From the NCBI RefSeq assembly GCF_964204645.1, contig NC_134026.1:12736450-12800449 (forward strand): a stretch of 64,000 nucleotides of DNA, written 5' to 3'. Both the position numbers and the translations under genes were made by a program. This document shows positions 30,508 to 40,605 of the stretch, in pieces. Each line of letters begins with the position of its first letter. Position 1 is the stretch's first letter. Source of the DNA: Tubulanus polymorphus. Its lineage: Eukaryota > Nemertea > Palaeonemertea > Tubulaniformes > Tubulanidae. A model generated the notes under the pieces. It searched no databases. It saw nothing but the letters and a program-made list of their open reading frames with translations, and was not told where the DNA came from.

Positions 30508-31077
30508 TTAAATTATATTCCATAATTGTATAAATCTTTCAGCTTTAATTATTTGATTATTATATAATTCATTATCAATTTTATCACGTTTAATTCTATT
30601 TTCTATTTTGGATAAAGGTTGAATATTCATCCAATTACATATTGTTTTTATTTCAGATTCATCTTCTATTGATGATAATGGGATAACATGATTCAACTCC
30701 CAATATTCTCCATGATTCTCAAATTTCATGTTATTATCGAACTGATATTCTATCCATGATTTAAAAAATTCTATAGAACACCCTAAATAACCAATTGATC
30801 TATCAGATTTTATATAATTTCTGAAAACTCTGTTCAAACTAGTTCTGTTAGTATGCTTTAATTTGAATAATTGATCTGAATTACATTTTACTTTTTGGTA
30901 ATTATTGATATGTTCGCGGTTATCTTTTATCCAATCTCTCATGTATTCTGGGTTATTTTCTCGATATTGTGCATTATTTTGTTTCCAACATGTTTTACAA
31001 ATATTTCGTAAACCATCTTTGTAAATCCTTTGTTTATAATATTCTGAAGATTGTTTATTTAATTCACAATTCAACAT
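30508..31077 (-). CDS. HNH endonuclease
   Basis: 189 intact codons. N-terminal Cys pair ICKTC (residues 27-30) suggests a zinc ribbon. The HNH core is WELNHVIPLSS (N129, H130), NIQPLS (N151) and N160 in KIENR. The LGCSIEFFKSWIEYQF lead-in is typical of stand-alone HNH nucleases of phages and large DNA viruses. At the outer edge of the Polinton block it could be a homing-type passenger or an accessory nuclease. AT-rich base use matches the block. No start motif like the others (ATG in AAGATATG), consistent with later acquisition. Confidence 0.7.
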   Translation of the reverse strand: MLNCELNKQSSEYYKQRIYKDGLRNICKTCWKQNNAQYRENNPEYMRDWIKDNREHINNYQKVKCNSDQLFKLKHTNRTSLNRVFRNYIKSDRSIGYLGCSIEFFKSWIEYQFDNNMKFENHGEYWELNHVIPLSSIEDESEIKTICNWMNIQPLSKIENRIKRDKIDNELYNNQIIKAERFIQLWNII

Positions 31078-31150
31078 ATCTTATGATAGATATTTATAAC
31101 ACCAGCGTTATTTGTAATATTAATAATTTGTGGCTGTTTACTTCCAAACA

Positions 31151-31317
31151 AATCAAACTCGGCCAGACAAAATCAAACTTGGTCAACATCAAACTTGGCC
31201 AGACGATCAAAAAGTGAATATATCTCTTCCTTCGGGTTGGACAAGACGACCATATCCAAAGGCAGGATAGAGAGGCGTTTCTTGACCAAGTTTGATTTTG
31301 TCTGGCCGAGTTTGATT
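31151..31317. repeat. Inverted repeat with perfect 35-bp arms
   Basis: Arms 31151-31185 and 31283-31317 (AATCAAACTCGGCCAGACAA...) are exact reverse complements. The flanks carry further AGTTTGAT / ATCAAACT units, giving seven or so copies of the (A)TCAAACT word in 210 bases. It lies just outside the HNH gene and may mark the right end of the viral block or a separate foldback element. Confidence 0.8.
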
Positions 31318-31344
31318 CCGGCCCAGTTTGATTTCGACCGAGTT

Positions 31345-33243
31345 TGATTTTTCCGGTCTCTTATCCTAGCGAAACCAACCGACCGAGAGCGTCACTACGA
31401 TGGACAGTCATAATCAATTTTGTTTTGTTTAGTCGAGCAGACTTTTGTACATACGTAAAATCATTTGCCGGGCGTATCGATCGTCACATCATTTTCAACT
31501 ACGACTGTATTGATTCGCTCTCGGTTGAGCGATTTCGCTTCGATTGTATATAAAATGTATATATTTCTACATTTGATCGCGATTGAATAATGATTTGAGA
31601 TCGTCGCTATAATTTTCTATTCATCTCTCACCGTAGGCCTACGCCCGAGTAAGGTGACTTTAAAGTAATTTCGTGACTTCGTATAATTTGACGTTCCCGA
31701 CGCGAGACCGTACCGAGACGCGTCCGAGGTGTAAACTTTATGAACTGGAGAAATGATTAAATTCAGGAGTTCAACTCTTGACATGATAAATTTTATACAA
31801 GTCTTACATTTTCTTCTTTTCTGAACGAGGAGAGGAGTTCCACCGCTATTTTCTGTCTCAGTGCCAATTATTATCATTCGTCTTAACGAGAGGACCAGTT
31901 CGATCGGGGACGTATCGGCAGTAGTTAGACGAAGACCATCAATCGAGGATTCGAACCCTCAATCTTTTTATCGACTGACGGCCTTTATCCGTGGGTAGTC
32001 ATGACAAAGTGTCATATACGTGAGAGAACGGTAGATGTTGGGAGAACTACGTTCGAACCCGTGCGAAATCCTGGCCAGGTAGTCGCTACGAGGACGCCGA
32101 GCCCTGATCATGGAATGAGAAGACTGAATATTTTTATTTGATTATAATTTCGACGAGAACTAATATCTTTTCCCTGAGGAGGAATTACTTCCCTCAAAAT
32201 TTTCGTATAACCCGATTATATTGTCTCAGGGCGAACCCTAGTAGCAAACGCCTATTTCATTTATTATATACATAAACACATAAAGATACGCTACCCAGGA
32301 GAGAAACGCTACAAAAGCACGAAGATTTGAAATACATGTTTGAAAACCATCAAAAATAAAAATTGTCGTTTCGTCATGGAAGTTTTAAATAAATCCTTGT
32401 AGGTCACCTTGTCTATCATGCCACATGTATGCAATACACAGAAATGGCGGCCAATGGCGAAATTTGTGGAGAAATTAATTAATTTCTCAAAATAATGTTG
32501 ATTAATCATTCGAAACATACATAGAATTGGATTATTTCGAAATGTACCTGTGTTAGTTTGTGAATTAAGCCATTCATTGTGAACTGAAGTGAATAGAAAG
32601 TATATTTTTGAAGTGTTACTTTTTTCAACCGTGTTTTGGTCCTTGTCATCCCTAACGTTGGTATAAGCCCATCCGATTATAAAAAGCTTACCACCAACGA
32701 TTAGGTAACTAACTAAATCATCACATGTGTTAAATGTTTGTGTTGATGAAGGCGATTAGAGGGACACATGGCATCCACTACATATAAAACAGTAGATAGA
32801 TTTCTGGAGATTTAAAGTTTGGATGCTCTGATGAACTCTATCAGCTGTTGGTTGGTTAAGGCATAGCTCAGTGCTAAATTTCTATGGTTACAGTACATTG
32901 CAGGTGACACAAATTATTCGCCTGCTGCCTGGCTACGATGTACCTGGTACCTACGTGCATGGTCTCTTTTAGATGGATGTCTGGATGGTATAGTACAGTG
33001 TTCATGACTATAGACCCGGGTGATCCGAATTCCCCACCTGCCTGAAAATCTCATAGCGGAGGTAACGCGTATATCTTTGCTGCACACCGATCTCCTTGAA
33101 AGGTCCAAATGCTATTTTTGTGAAAAAGTACACGGGCCTCTCCATCTGATACTTTTAACACAGGGTAGATTAATATTTAACTAATACTTTTAAACAAGAT
33201 TTCTTCAGAATAAAAAATACGTCTGATAGTATCATTTTTTATG
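31345..33243. other. No gene seen
   Basis: Mixed intergenic sequence. Two B-box-like words occur on the minus strand (GGGTTCGAATCC at about 31945, GGGTTCGAACG at about 32054) without tRNA folds, and a 60-bp repeat is at 32655-32714. A fragment around 31620-32230 could be an old LTR, but nothing supports a firm call. Confidence 0.5.
32655..32714. repeat. 60-bp dispersed repeat, copy 1
   Basis: Matches 51457-51516 with one mismatch (ACGTTGGTATAAGCCCATCC ... TAGGTAACTAACT). The first 45 bases are an imperfect palindrome (CGTTGGTATAAGC / GCTTACCACCAACG). Confidence 0.85.
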
Positions 33244-33373
33244 CATGTTGCCACAGGGGTTTGGCGATGGGCTTGGATTTAATTTCCGGGTTATTGATAA
33301 TCTCGCGAGAATGGCGCTAAATATGAACTGCGAATAAATTCAAAATATCACGGAAATACCTTGTGTTTATATT

Positions 33374-33801
33374 TGTAAGGAATAATTCCTGAAATTCTGC
33401 TTTATTGTATTCTGTATACTGTATTTGATATATTTCTATGGTTGTTATTTCATGGTTTCTGGTCATGGTAATTCTATAGCCTGAGAATTTGTATAGTTCA
33501 ATAGATATATCAGATATTGAGATTTTTGGTCACTTGTTATATGGATTTAGACCTGTAAGGTTGTGTTGCTGTATTTGAGTAAAGGGTGAAGATTTAAATT
33601 GAAGGTTTAGACAGCCAAATATTACGGTAAATTGCTAATATAAAGATATTCTCTTATGTCAATAATTATACAAATTTATTTATGATAATTTTCTATTTGT
33701 TTGTAGTTAATCGTGCATCCGTGTTTGTGACGTCTGAAAATAAATGTCCTAATGATTTTTTGCCACGGAACATGAATCTTACGTATCGGTTGATCTTCAC
33801 A
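33374..33801 (+). repeat. 5' LTR of the BEL/Pao element
   Basis: 428 bp, TG...CA ends. It should contain promoter, R and U5. Gag starts only 17 bases after it. Confidence 0.93.
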
Positions 33802-33817
33802 TTTTATTAACGTAATA

Positions 33818-36172
33818 ATGGCTACAGCAGCAACTGGCCAACAAGATGTTAGGCCAAAAGAAACAAGAAATAGGTCGCTGACCGAAAAAGGTGTCGAATA
33901 CCAGAAGGAGAATAAACTGAAAGATAGAAAAAGTCTCCTGAAGAAGCTGAACAACCTGTCTAGTACTCTTCTGTCAGTTATTGAGCACAGTGACTATGAT
34001 GTTGTCCAGAATTCATACAAAGACTGGATCAAGACGTACGAGAATTTCTTGCAAGTTTCAGATGAGTACTGTCTTCTACTCAGTTCTAAAGAAAAAGAGA
34101 ATTTGTCGGTCGAAAGTAACGAGATGAATACATACTTCAACCAAGTCAAAATGGCGGCTGAAAATACTTTGTCGGTACTCGCAAGATCGAAACGGTCTGC
34201 TGAATCCAGGAAGTCTGTTAGATCAAAAGCTAGTTCAGTACGCTCTGATTTGAGTAAGGGTAGCTCCATAATATCTGCTCGTTTGAAAGAAGAACAGAGA
34301 AAAGCAGAGCTTAATGTCTTGCTGAATAGTAAGAAGAAAAAACAGACTCTTGAGCTTGAGAAATTGCGGCTGAAACAACAAGAAGAGTTTTTAGATTTGA
34401 ATACGCAGCTGGAAGTTAGTGAAGCGAAGAGTAACGTGATTGAAACACTTTTAGATAGGGAATCGAATAAGTCAATGATTGATGATAAATCGTTCCTTCC
34501 TGAACCATTTCCTACATTTCTGAAAAATGAAATAGCTGAAAATGATGGTTCTTACAGACCTTTGAATCCACGTGCTACTACGTTCATGCCATCTGATGTC
34601 GGAAGCGTTGTTAATGCGGAACCAAGAGGTCTAGATTCGATTGTGAAGCATATCAAAAAGCCGTTTGTTGAAATAAAAAAATTTGACGGAAATCCTCTTG
34701 AATACCGGCGTTTCATCCGTCAGTTCAATTCTAGAATTGCTGAGAATACGGACGACGACGATGAACGGCTAAACTTTCTCGAACAATTCACAATTGGTGA
34801 GGCAAATAGAATTGTAACAGGTCTTAGCTATATTGGTTCAACACGAGGATATCAAGCTGTTCTTACAGAGTTTGAAGAACGATACGGTGACTCGGCGATC
34901 ATTGCAAATGCTTTGTTAAAGAAAGCTATAAACTGGCCTATGATTAAGTCAGACAACAGTAAAGGCTTGGACGAATTCTCGATTTTCTTGTTAGAAGTAG
35001 AGAATGCTGTGAAAGATATAGATGCATTGAAACTTCTTGAGTACCCTGACAATCTGAGGAAGTTGGTGGGTAAATTACCATGGTCGCTTCAAGATAGATG
35101 GAGAACTATAGTACAGACAACGCGCTCTGCTGGTAATACTATAAATCTGAATACCTTAGTGAGTTTTGTACGGAAGGAGTCAAAAAAGGTGAACGACCCG
35201 ATTTTTGGTAAAGATATGATGGCTGCTGCGTTAGATCAGAAGAAAGACAAAAAGTCTCTGCGAATATCACAGGGTAGCCGAAATACTGTTGCTGCACAGA
35301 CGGGGAGCATTTCTCATACGAATCAACAAAACTCATTTAATCTTGCATTGAAGAAACCATGTATATACTGCGCTGGCGATCATGTATTAAATGATTGTAA
35401 AGACCTGTCTAATGTGGTCTTTGAAGAAAAAATATCTTTTCTTAAAAGAAAAGGCCTCTGTTGGGGTTGTCTCCGATCTGGACATCAGAAGAGAAATTGT
35501 AGATTGAAGATGAACTGTGATATATGTAAACGGTTGCATCCAAGTGTACTGCATGATGATTCTAGGTCACTTCCTGAAAACCCAGCAATTATGACACGAA
35601 GAGATCAGAATCAGAACACGATATCAGATGTAAAAGATGGAATTCCCTGTGGCGCCATAAATGATGGTGAAAAGAAGACAGATGGATTCTGTACTATGGC
35701 TATACTTCCAGTTAGAGTGAAAGTGAAGGGAAGAATTCCAGAAGTGATAACTTTCGCCTTCCTAGATCCTGGAAGTAGTATTTCTTTTTGTACTTCGTCG
35801 TTGTTGAAGCAGATCGGCGGTATTGGCAAGAAAGTGAGATTGAATCTCGACACTATGGCGAGGTCTACAATGCTTGATACTCAGATTGTTCATTGTTTAG
35901 AAGTCAGAGGTTTGGAAACTGAAGACGTAGTTTTCATGCCTGCTGTTTATACTACAGAGCAGATGCCAGTTTCACCACTGCATGTGCCAACAGAAGATGA
36001 CATCCGTAAATGGTCGCACATGAGTGATGTTAAATTGCCTAAGATAGATGCAGAAATTGGTCTGTTGATTGGCAATAATATTGCGGATGCATACACACCG
36101 TTCGAGTTACGCATACACACCGTTCGAGTTACGGACAGGCCCTGCTGGATCACCACATGCTTCCAGAACTAG
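33818..36172 (+). CDS. BEL/Pao gag and protease
   Basis: 784 codons from ATG 33818. Residues 1-200 are charged and coiled-coil-like. Residues about 280-470 are the capsid-like Pao gag region (FVEIKKFDGNPLEYRRFIRQ; LVGKLPWSLQDRW). Zinc knuckles follow at about residues 508-570 (CIYCAGDHVLNDC; CWGCLRSGHQKRNC). An aspartic protease has FAFLDPGSSISFC at about residue 646. The last 25 residues are out of frame: a 22-bp tandem duplication at 36089-36132 shifts the reading, so the protein ends with a spurious tail (DRPCWITTCFQN) instead of running on into pol. Confidence 0.88.
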   Translation: MATAATGQQDVRPKETRNRSLTEKGVEYQKENKLKDRKSLLKKLNNLSSTLLSVIEHSDYDVVQNSYKDWIKTYENFLQVSDEYCLLLSSKEKENLSVESNEMNTYFNQVKMAAENTLSVLARSKRSAESRKSVRSKASSVRSDLSKGSSIISARLKEEQRKAELNVLLNSKKKKQTLELEKLRLKQQEEFLDLNTQLEVSEAKSNVIETLLDRESNKSMIDDKSFLPEPFPTFLKNEIAENDGSYRPLNPRATTFMPSDVGSVVNAEPRGLDSIVKHIKKPFVEIKKFDGNPLEYRRFIRQFNSRIAENTDDDDERLNFLEQFTIGEANRIVTGLSYIGSTRGYQAVLTEFEERYGDSAIIANALLKKAINWPMIKSDNSKGLDEFSIFLLEVENAVKDIDALKLLEYPDNLRKLVGKLPWSLQDRWRTIVQTTRSAGNTINLNTLVSFVRKESKKVNDPIFGKDMMAAALDQKKDKKSLRISQGSRNTVAAQTGSISHTNQQNSFNLALKKPCIYCAGDHVLNDCKDLSNVVFEEKISFLKRKGLCWGCLRSGHQKRNCRLKMNCDICKRLHPSVLHDDSRSLPENPAIMTRRDQNQNTISDVKDGIPCGAINDGEKKTDGFCTMAILPVRVKVKGRIPEVITFAFLDPGSSISFCTSSLLKQIGGIGKKVRLNLDTMARSTMLDTQIVHCLEVRGLETEDVVFMPAVYTTEQMPVSPLHVPTEDDIRKWSHMSDVKLPKIDAEIGLLIGNNIADAYTPFELRIHTVRVTDRPCWITTCFQN

Positions 36173-39100
36173 ACTAGGATGGGTCGCCTGGAATGTTTTT
36201 AGATCTGGTGATGAAGACGATGATATAGTTACCGACACTGTTGACAAAATCAGCTGTGCTGTGAGTTCTCTTGATCAATTGGTTCAGGAAGCTATAGATT
36301 TTGACTTTCCTGAGCGAATTGCTGAAGATAAAAAACAATGGTCAGTTGAAGATCATAAATTTATGACGATGATGGAGTCCAATGTAAAAATAGAGAATGG
36401 ACAGTACCAATTACCAATGCCATGGCGTGACAAGAATTTGAGGTTTCCCAATAATATTCGGCATGCTGAGAAACGACTGTCAAATCTGAAAAATAAGCTG
36501 TTGAAAAATGACAAGTTTCGACATGACTATAATGTCTTTATGGACAATATATTGGCTAAAGGCTACGCGGAACAGGTTCCTAATGAAGATTTGCGTTTGG
36601 AAAATGGTCGTATATGGTATATACCTCATCACGGGGTATATCACCCCAAAAAACCTGAAAAAGTCCGTGTCGTTTTCGATTGTCCTGCACTTTATGGTGG
36701 AGTGTCTTTGAATTCTCAATTGTTACAAGGGCCAGATTTGACTAACACTTTGGTTGGTGTGTTGATACGTTTCAGACAAGAAAGAACCGCAATAATGGCA
36801 GATATAGAATCTATGTTTTATAGAGTAAGGGTTGCACCGGATGATAAAGACTGCTTGAGATTCTTATGGTGGCCGGATGGTGATTTGAACAAGAAAGCCA
36901 TACCATTCCGTATGTTAGTTCACTTATTTGGGGCAATCTCATCCCCGAGTTGTTCTAACTGGGCTTTACGCCGGACAGCCACTGACAACGTTAGCAAGTA
37001 TGAAGTAGAAGTTACCAATACAGTCTTGAAAAACTTCTATGTTGATGACTGTTTGAAGTCTCGTGTACAAGATGGTCAAAATCCAGAATTTGTGATGAAA
37101 CTGATATCTCTGTGTAAAGAAGGGGGCTTTCGACTCACCAAGTTTGTAAGTAATGATCGTTCTGTAATTGAAAGTTTGCCAGAAGAAGAGCTTGCTAAAT
37201 CTTGCAAGGAGTTGAAGAGTCTAGATTTTGGTTCGCCAACAGAAAGAGCATTGGGCGTCCACTGGAATATAGAGAACGACACTTATGGCTTCAGGATAAC
37301 TTCTAAGCATCAACCAAATACACGCAGAGGGATTTTGTCAACGGTCAGCACAGTCTATGATCCTTTGGGTATTGCTGCCCCATATGTACTGCCGGTGAAA
37401 ATTCTGCTACAGGACTTATGTAGAGAGAAGCTTTCATGGGATGAAGAAATTCCTGAAAAATATCTGAAAGTTTGGGAGAAATGGCAGGAAGGTTTACCTG
37501 GCCTTGAAGAGTTGGCTATATCACGATGCTTCAAACCTCAATGGTTTCATGGTTCTTCGAAATCTTGTCAGCTGCATCATTTTGCGGACGCAAGTGATGT
37601 TGGGTACGGCACTGTATCATATTTGCGCCTTGAAGATGAAAATGGTCAAGTACATTGTTGTTTTATATTTGCTAAAAGCAGAGTAGCTCCTTTGAAGAAA
37701 ATGACAGTTCCTAGGATGGAATTAGCTGCAGCTGCATTACTGATTAAGATGAATAAGATGATGTTGGAAGAATTGGAGTACAGTGTTTCAAATGTATATT
37801 TTTGGAGCGACAGCACTGCAGTACTGAAATATATTGCTAATGAGACTGCTCGTTATCACACTTTCGTAGCGAATAGAGTGAATTTAATTAGAGATGGTTC
37901 AACTATTCAGCAGTGGAAGTTTGTAGATGGTCATCTGAACCCAGCAGATTATGCGTCTAGGGGTTTGTCACTGGATTGTATAGAACAAAACTCAGTAGTA
38001 TGGTTACACGGCCCGGAGTTCCTTTGGAAGCCAATATCTGAGTGGCCATGTCAACACGGTGTTTTACGGTCCCTGAGTGATGATGATGTTGAGTTGAAGA
38101 AGACTTCTAATGCTGTACTTTCGGTTTCTGATGATGATCCTATAAAACATCTATTTAACTACTACTCAAGCTGGCATAGACTCAAACGTGCCGTTGCATG
38201 GTTTTTAAGGTTGAAAGATTGTTTGCTGTTGAGAGTAAGTAAACGTCTTTCTGGTGAAAACGCTAATGCTGAACGATTGAATACCAATAAGCTGAGTACT
38301 GATGATCTTCAAAGAGCCGAGCTGGCAATTATTAAATGCGTACAGGAAGATTATTTCAGGAAAGAATTAGTGATTCTCCGTTCAAATGATAGAAAGTTGA
38401 TTCCCAGAGGTAGTCAATTGTATCAACTAGATCCTGTTTTAGAAGACGATATAATCCGTGTTGGTGGTCGGCTGAGAAAAGCATATTTTCTTGAATATGA
38501 ACAACGACATCCGGTTGTATTGCCTAGATGTTCTCATGTGTCGAAATTGATATTGTTGAGTGTTCATGCATCGGTCGGGCATCTTGGTAAAAGCTCAATG
38601 TTAGCCCGATTGCGCGAGCGTTACTGGATTTTAAGGGCTAATCAACTGGTTAAGGATATAACGAGGAAATGTGTTTTATGTAAAAAGTACCGTGGTCAAG
38701 TTTGTAATCAGAAGATGGCAGATCTTCCTCAAGAGCGATTGTTGCCTGACAATCCGCCATTTACTAATACGGGAACAGATTACTTTGGCCCGTGTGAGGT
38801 AAAACGGGGTCGTTGTATTGAGAAGCGTTATGGTGTTATCTTCACCTGCCTGGTAACTAGGGCTGTTCATTTGGAGGTCTCGCCTACTCTGGACACATCT
38901 GGTTGTATTAACGCTTATCGCAGATTTATCGCACGACGTGGAAATGTACGTCTAATTCGATCTGATAATGGAACCAATTTTGTTGGAACCAATCGAGAGC
39001 TACAGAGGAATATTGATTGTTGGAATAAGGACCAAATCCATGATTTCTTATTGCAGAACAATGTCAAGTGGATTTTTAATCCTCCAGGTGCGAGTCACTT

Positions 39101-39668
39101 TGGAGGTGTATGGGAACGCCTCATTCGTTCCGTCCGTAAAATCTTGTTTTCATTGATGAAAGAACAAGGTTCAAATCTAAATGATGATAATTTATCCACA
39201 TTGTTCTGTGAGGTCGAGTCGATTTTGAATAGTCGACCTATATCTACGTTATCAAATGATCCAAATGATCTACAACCTTTAACCCCGAATCACCTATTAC
39301 TGTTACACAAAGGATCTACTTTTCCTCCCGGACTATTTGACAAATCCGATTTATATACTCGACGTCGTTGGAGGCAAGTTCAGCATATTGCGAATGTTTT
39401 CTGGAAGCGGTGGACATCTGAGTATTTGCATCTCCTGCAGATTCGCAGTAAATGGAATACTGCGAAACGAAACTTATGTGTTGGAGATATTGTCTTCATC
39501 GTCGATGGATCCATCCGTAACTCGTGGACTCTATCGCGTATTTCAGAAGTCCATCGTGATCGAAAAGGTTTTGTTCGTTCGGCTTCAGTAAGAACGGCAA
39601 AGGGTACTATTTTTCAGCGTCCTATTGATAAGCTGTGCGTTCTCGTCGAAAATGAAATTAAACTTTAG
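36069..39668 (+). CDS. BEL/Pao pol: reverse transcriptase, RNase H, integrase
   Basis: 1199 codons. RT: VRVVFDCPALYGGVSLNSQL, ADIESMFYRVRVAPDD, catalytic FYVDDCLKS. RNase H: HHFADASDVGYGTVSY, VPRMELAAAALLIKM, FWSDSTAVLKYI. Integrase: HHCC zinc site (HASVGHLGKSSMLARLRERY ... CVLCKKY), DDE core (GTDYFGPCEV, IRSDNGTNFVG, PGASHFGGVWERLI) and a C-terminal DUF5641-like tail (RRRWRQVQHIANVFWKRW). All domains are open. The annotated ATG at 36069 is artificial: the natural polyprotein frame enters from gag upstream of the 22-bp duplication. Confidence 0.92.
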   Translation: MAIILRMHTHRSSYAYTPFELRTGPAGSPHASRTRLGWVAWNVFRSGDEDDDIVTDTVDKISCAVSSLDQLVQEAIDFDFPERIAEDKKQWSVEDHKFMTMMESNVKIENGQYQLPMPWRDKNLRFPNNIRHAEKRLSNLKNKLLKNDKFRHDYNVFMDNILAKGYAEQVPNEDLRLENGRIWYIPHHGVYHPKKPEKVRVVFDCPALYGGVSLNSQLLQGPDLTNTLVGVLIRFRQERTAIMADIESMFYRVRVAPDDKDCLRFLWWPDGDLNKKAIPFRMLVHLFGAISSPSCSNWALRRTATDNVSKYEVEVTNTVLKNFYVDDCLKSRVQDGQNPEFVMKLISLCKEGGFRLTKFVSNDRSVIESLPEEELAKSCKELKSLDFGSPTERALGVHWNIENDTYGFRITSKHQPNTRRGILSTVSTVYDPLGIAAPYVLPVKILLQDLCREKLSWDEEIPEKYLKVWEKWQEGLPGLEELAISRCFKPQWFHGSSKSCQLHHFADASDVGYGTVSYLRLEDENGQVHCCFIFAKSRVAPLKKMTVPRMELAAAALLIKMNKMMLEELEYSVSNVYFWSDSTAVLKYIANETARYHTFVANRVNLIRDGSTIQQWKFVDGHLNPADYASRGLSLDCIEQNSVVWLHGPEFLWKPISEWPCQHGVLRSLSDDDVELKKTSNAVLSVSDDDPIKHLFNYYSSWHRLKRAVAWFLRLKDCLLLRVSKRLSGENANAERLNTNKLSTDDLQRAELAIIKCVQEDYFRKELVILRSNDRKLIPRGSQLYQLDPVLEDDIIRVGGRLRKAYFLEYEQRHPVVLPRCSHVSKLILLSVHASVGHLGKSSMLARLRERYWILRANQLVKDITRKCVLCKKYRGQVCNQKMADLPQERLLPDNPPFTNTGTDYFGPCEVKRGRCIEKRYGVIFTCLVTRAVHLEVSPTLDTSGCINAYRRFIARRGNVRLIRSDNGTNFVGTNRELQRNIDCWNKDQIHDFLLQNNVKWIFNPPGASHFGGVWERLIRSVRKILFSLMKEQGSNLNDDNLSTLFCEVESILNSRPISTLSNDPNDLQPLTPNHLLLLHKGSTFPPGLFDKSDLYTRRRWRQVQHIANVFWKRWTSEYLHLLQIRSKWNTAKRNLCVGDIVFIVDGSIRNSWTLSRISEVHRDRKGFVRSASVRTAKGTIFQRPIDKLCVLVENEIKL
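36089..36132 (+). repeat. 22-bp tandem duplication breaking the gag-pol frame
   Basis: GCATACACACCGTTCGAGTT plus AC occurs twice in direct succession (36089-36110, 36111-36132). Twenty-two is not a multiple of three, so it accounts for the gag/pol frame split. Confidence 0.9.
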
Positions 39669-39777
39669 ATTCTCTTTGTTACTTTAGATTCATCGTGCTT
39701 AACAGTCAAGAATAGGTTTTTGTTTTTGGACATTATCGTTATTATGTTAATTGAGTTTCTCAATTAGGGGGCGGGTA

Positions 39778-40205
39778 TGTAAGGAATAATTCCTGAAATT
39801 CTGCTTTATTGTATTCTGTATACTGTATTTGATATATTTCTATGGTTGTTATTTCATGGTTTCTGGTCATGGTAATTCTATAGCCTGAGAATTTGTATAG
39901 TTCAATAGATATATCAGATATTGAGATTTTTGGTCACTTGTTATATGGATTTAGACCTGTAAGGTTGTGTTGCTGTATTTGAGTAAAGGGTGAAGATTTA
40001 AATTGAAGGTTTAGACAGCCAAATATTACGGTAAATTGCTAATATAAAGATATTCTCTTATGTCAATAATTATACAAATTTATTTATGGTAATTTTCTAT
40101 TTGTTTGTAGTTAATCGTGCATCCGTGTTTGTGACGTCTGAAAATAAATGTCCTAATGATTTTTTGCCACGGAACATGAATCTTACGTATCGGTTGATCT
40201 TCACA
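39778..40205 (+). repeat. 3' LTR of the BEL/Pao element
   Basis: Same length and sequence as the 5' LTR except one base. Preceded by a purine-rich tract (39765-39775), the expected plus-strand primer. Confidence 0.93.
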
Positions 40206-40605
40206 ATATTGTTTATTTATCCGCTATAAAGTTCCGATAAAAGATTGGTCGTTAAGGATCATTATCAGACGGTCGTGACGCTCTATATAAAATCACAAGG
40301 GATGAAACGGAAGTTGAGACAGTCACGTGACTTAACGCTTCTTATTTGACAGAATGCAAACCTGAAGCATCTAAGATGGAAACTATGATACGAAAAATAT
40401 TTGAGAATAACTTATACATTCAAATGCATTTTTTGTCTATGAATTATATATTTGATCATAAATTATTCTTTATTAGTTATTAATTTCATATGAATCATAA
40501 TCTGACAATTGATATCGGTCTGTGAATATGTTAACTTTTCATGTCAAAGTTTTAAATGTGATGACATCATCAGAATGTCACGTGACTGTGCCAACTACCC
40601 CTGTG

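Larger units (their letters stand above)
19880..31080. mobile_element. Polinton/Maverick-like endogenous element, block B (capsid, ATPase, integrase side)
   Basis: A second AT-rich block with the same base composition and start-codon contexts as block A. Plus-strand structural and membrane genes run from 19888 to 27184; minus-strand ATPase, integrase and further genes occupy 27550-31077. The two gene sets converge on an intergenic region with twin hairpins (27185-27549). It lacks a polymerase, which block A supplies. A 658-base non-viral segment interrupts it at 20213-20870. Many stops and shifts show it is inactive. Confidence 0.8.
33374..40205 (+). mobile_element. BEL/Pao LTR retrotransposon, complete and young
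   Basis: Two 428-bp LTRs starting TGTAAGG and ending TTCACA, with a 5-bp target duplication ATATT (33369-33373, 40206-40210). Between them lie gag-protease and RT-RNase H-integrase frames, and a polypurine tract (AGGGGGCGGG) just before the right LTR. The LTRs differ at only one position that I could find (33683 A versus 40087 G), indicating a recent insertion. Confidence 0.93.
33252..40605. mobile_element. hAT-like non-autonomous element, copy 1, split by BEL/Pao
   Basis: The left part 33252-33368 and right part 40211-40605 match the element at 45208-45964 (CACAGGGGTTTGGCGATGGG at the left end; the subsequent CCGATAA...GGTCGTTAAGGATC block; CACGTGACTG near the right). The right end is shortened, leaving only CCCCTGTG at 40598-40605. 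No 8-bp duplication is visible around this copy. It was the landing site of the BEL element. Confidence 0.7.

Noticed and set aside
31890-31975. Functional tRNA gene on the minus strand
   Set aside because: B-box GGGTTCGAATCC and a 5-bp anticodon-like stem exist, but the loop is 8 bases and no acceptor stem pairs.
36069-36172. Programmed frameshift between gag and pol of the BEL element
   Set aside because: BEL elements usually have one frame, and an exact 22-bp tandem duplication sits at the break.
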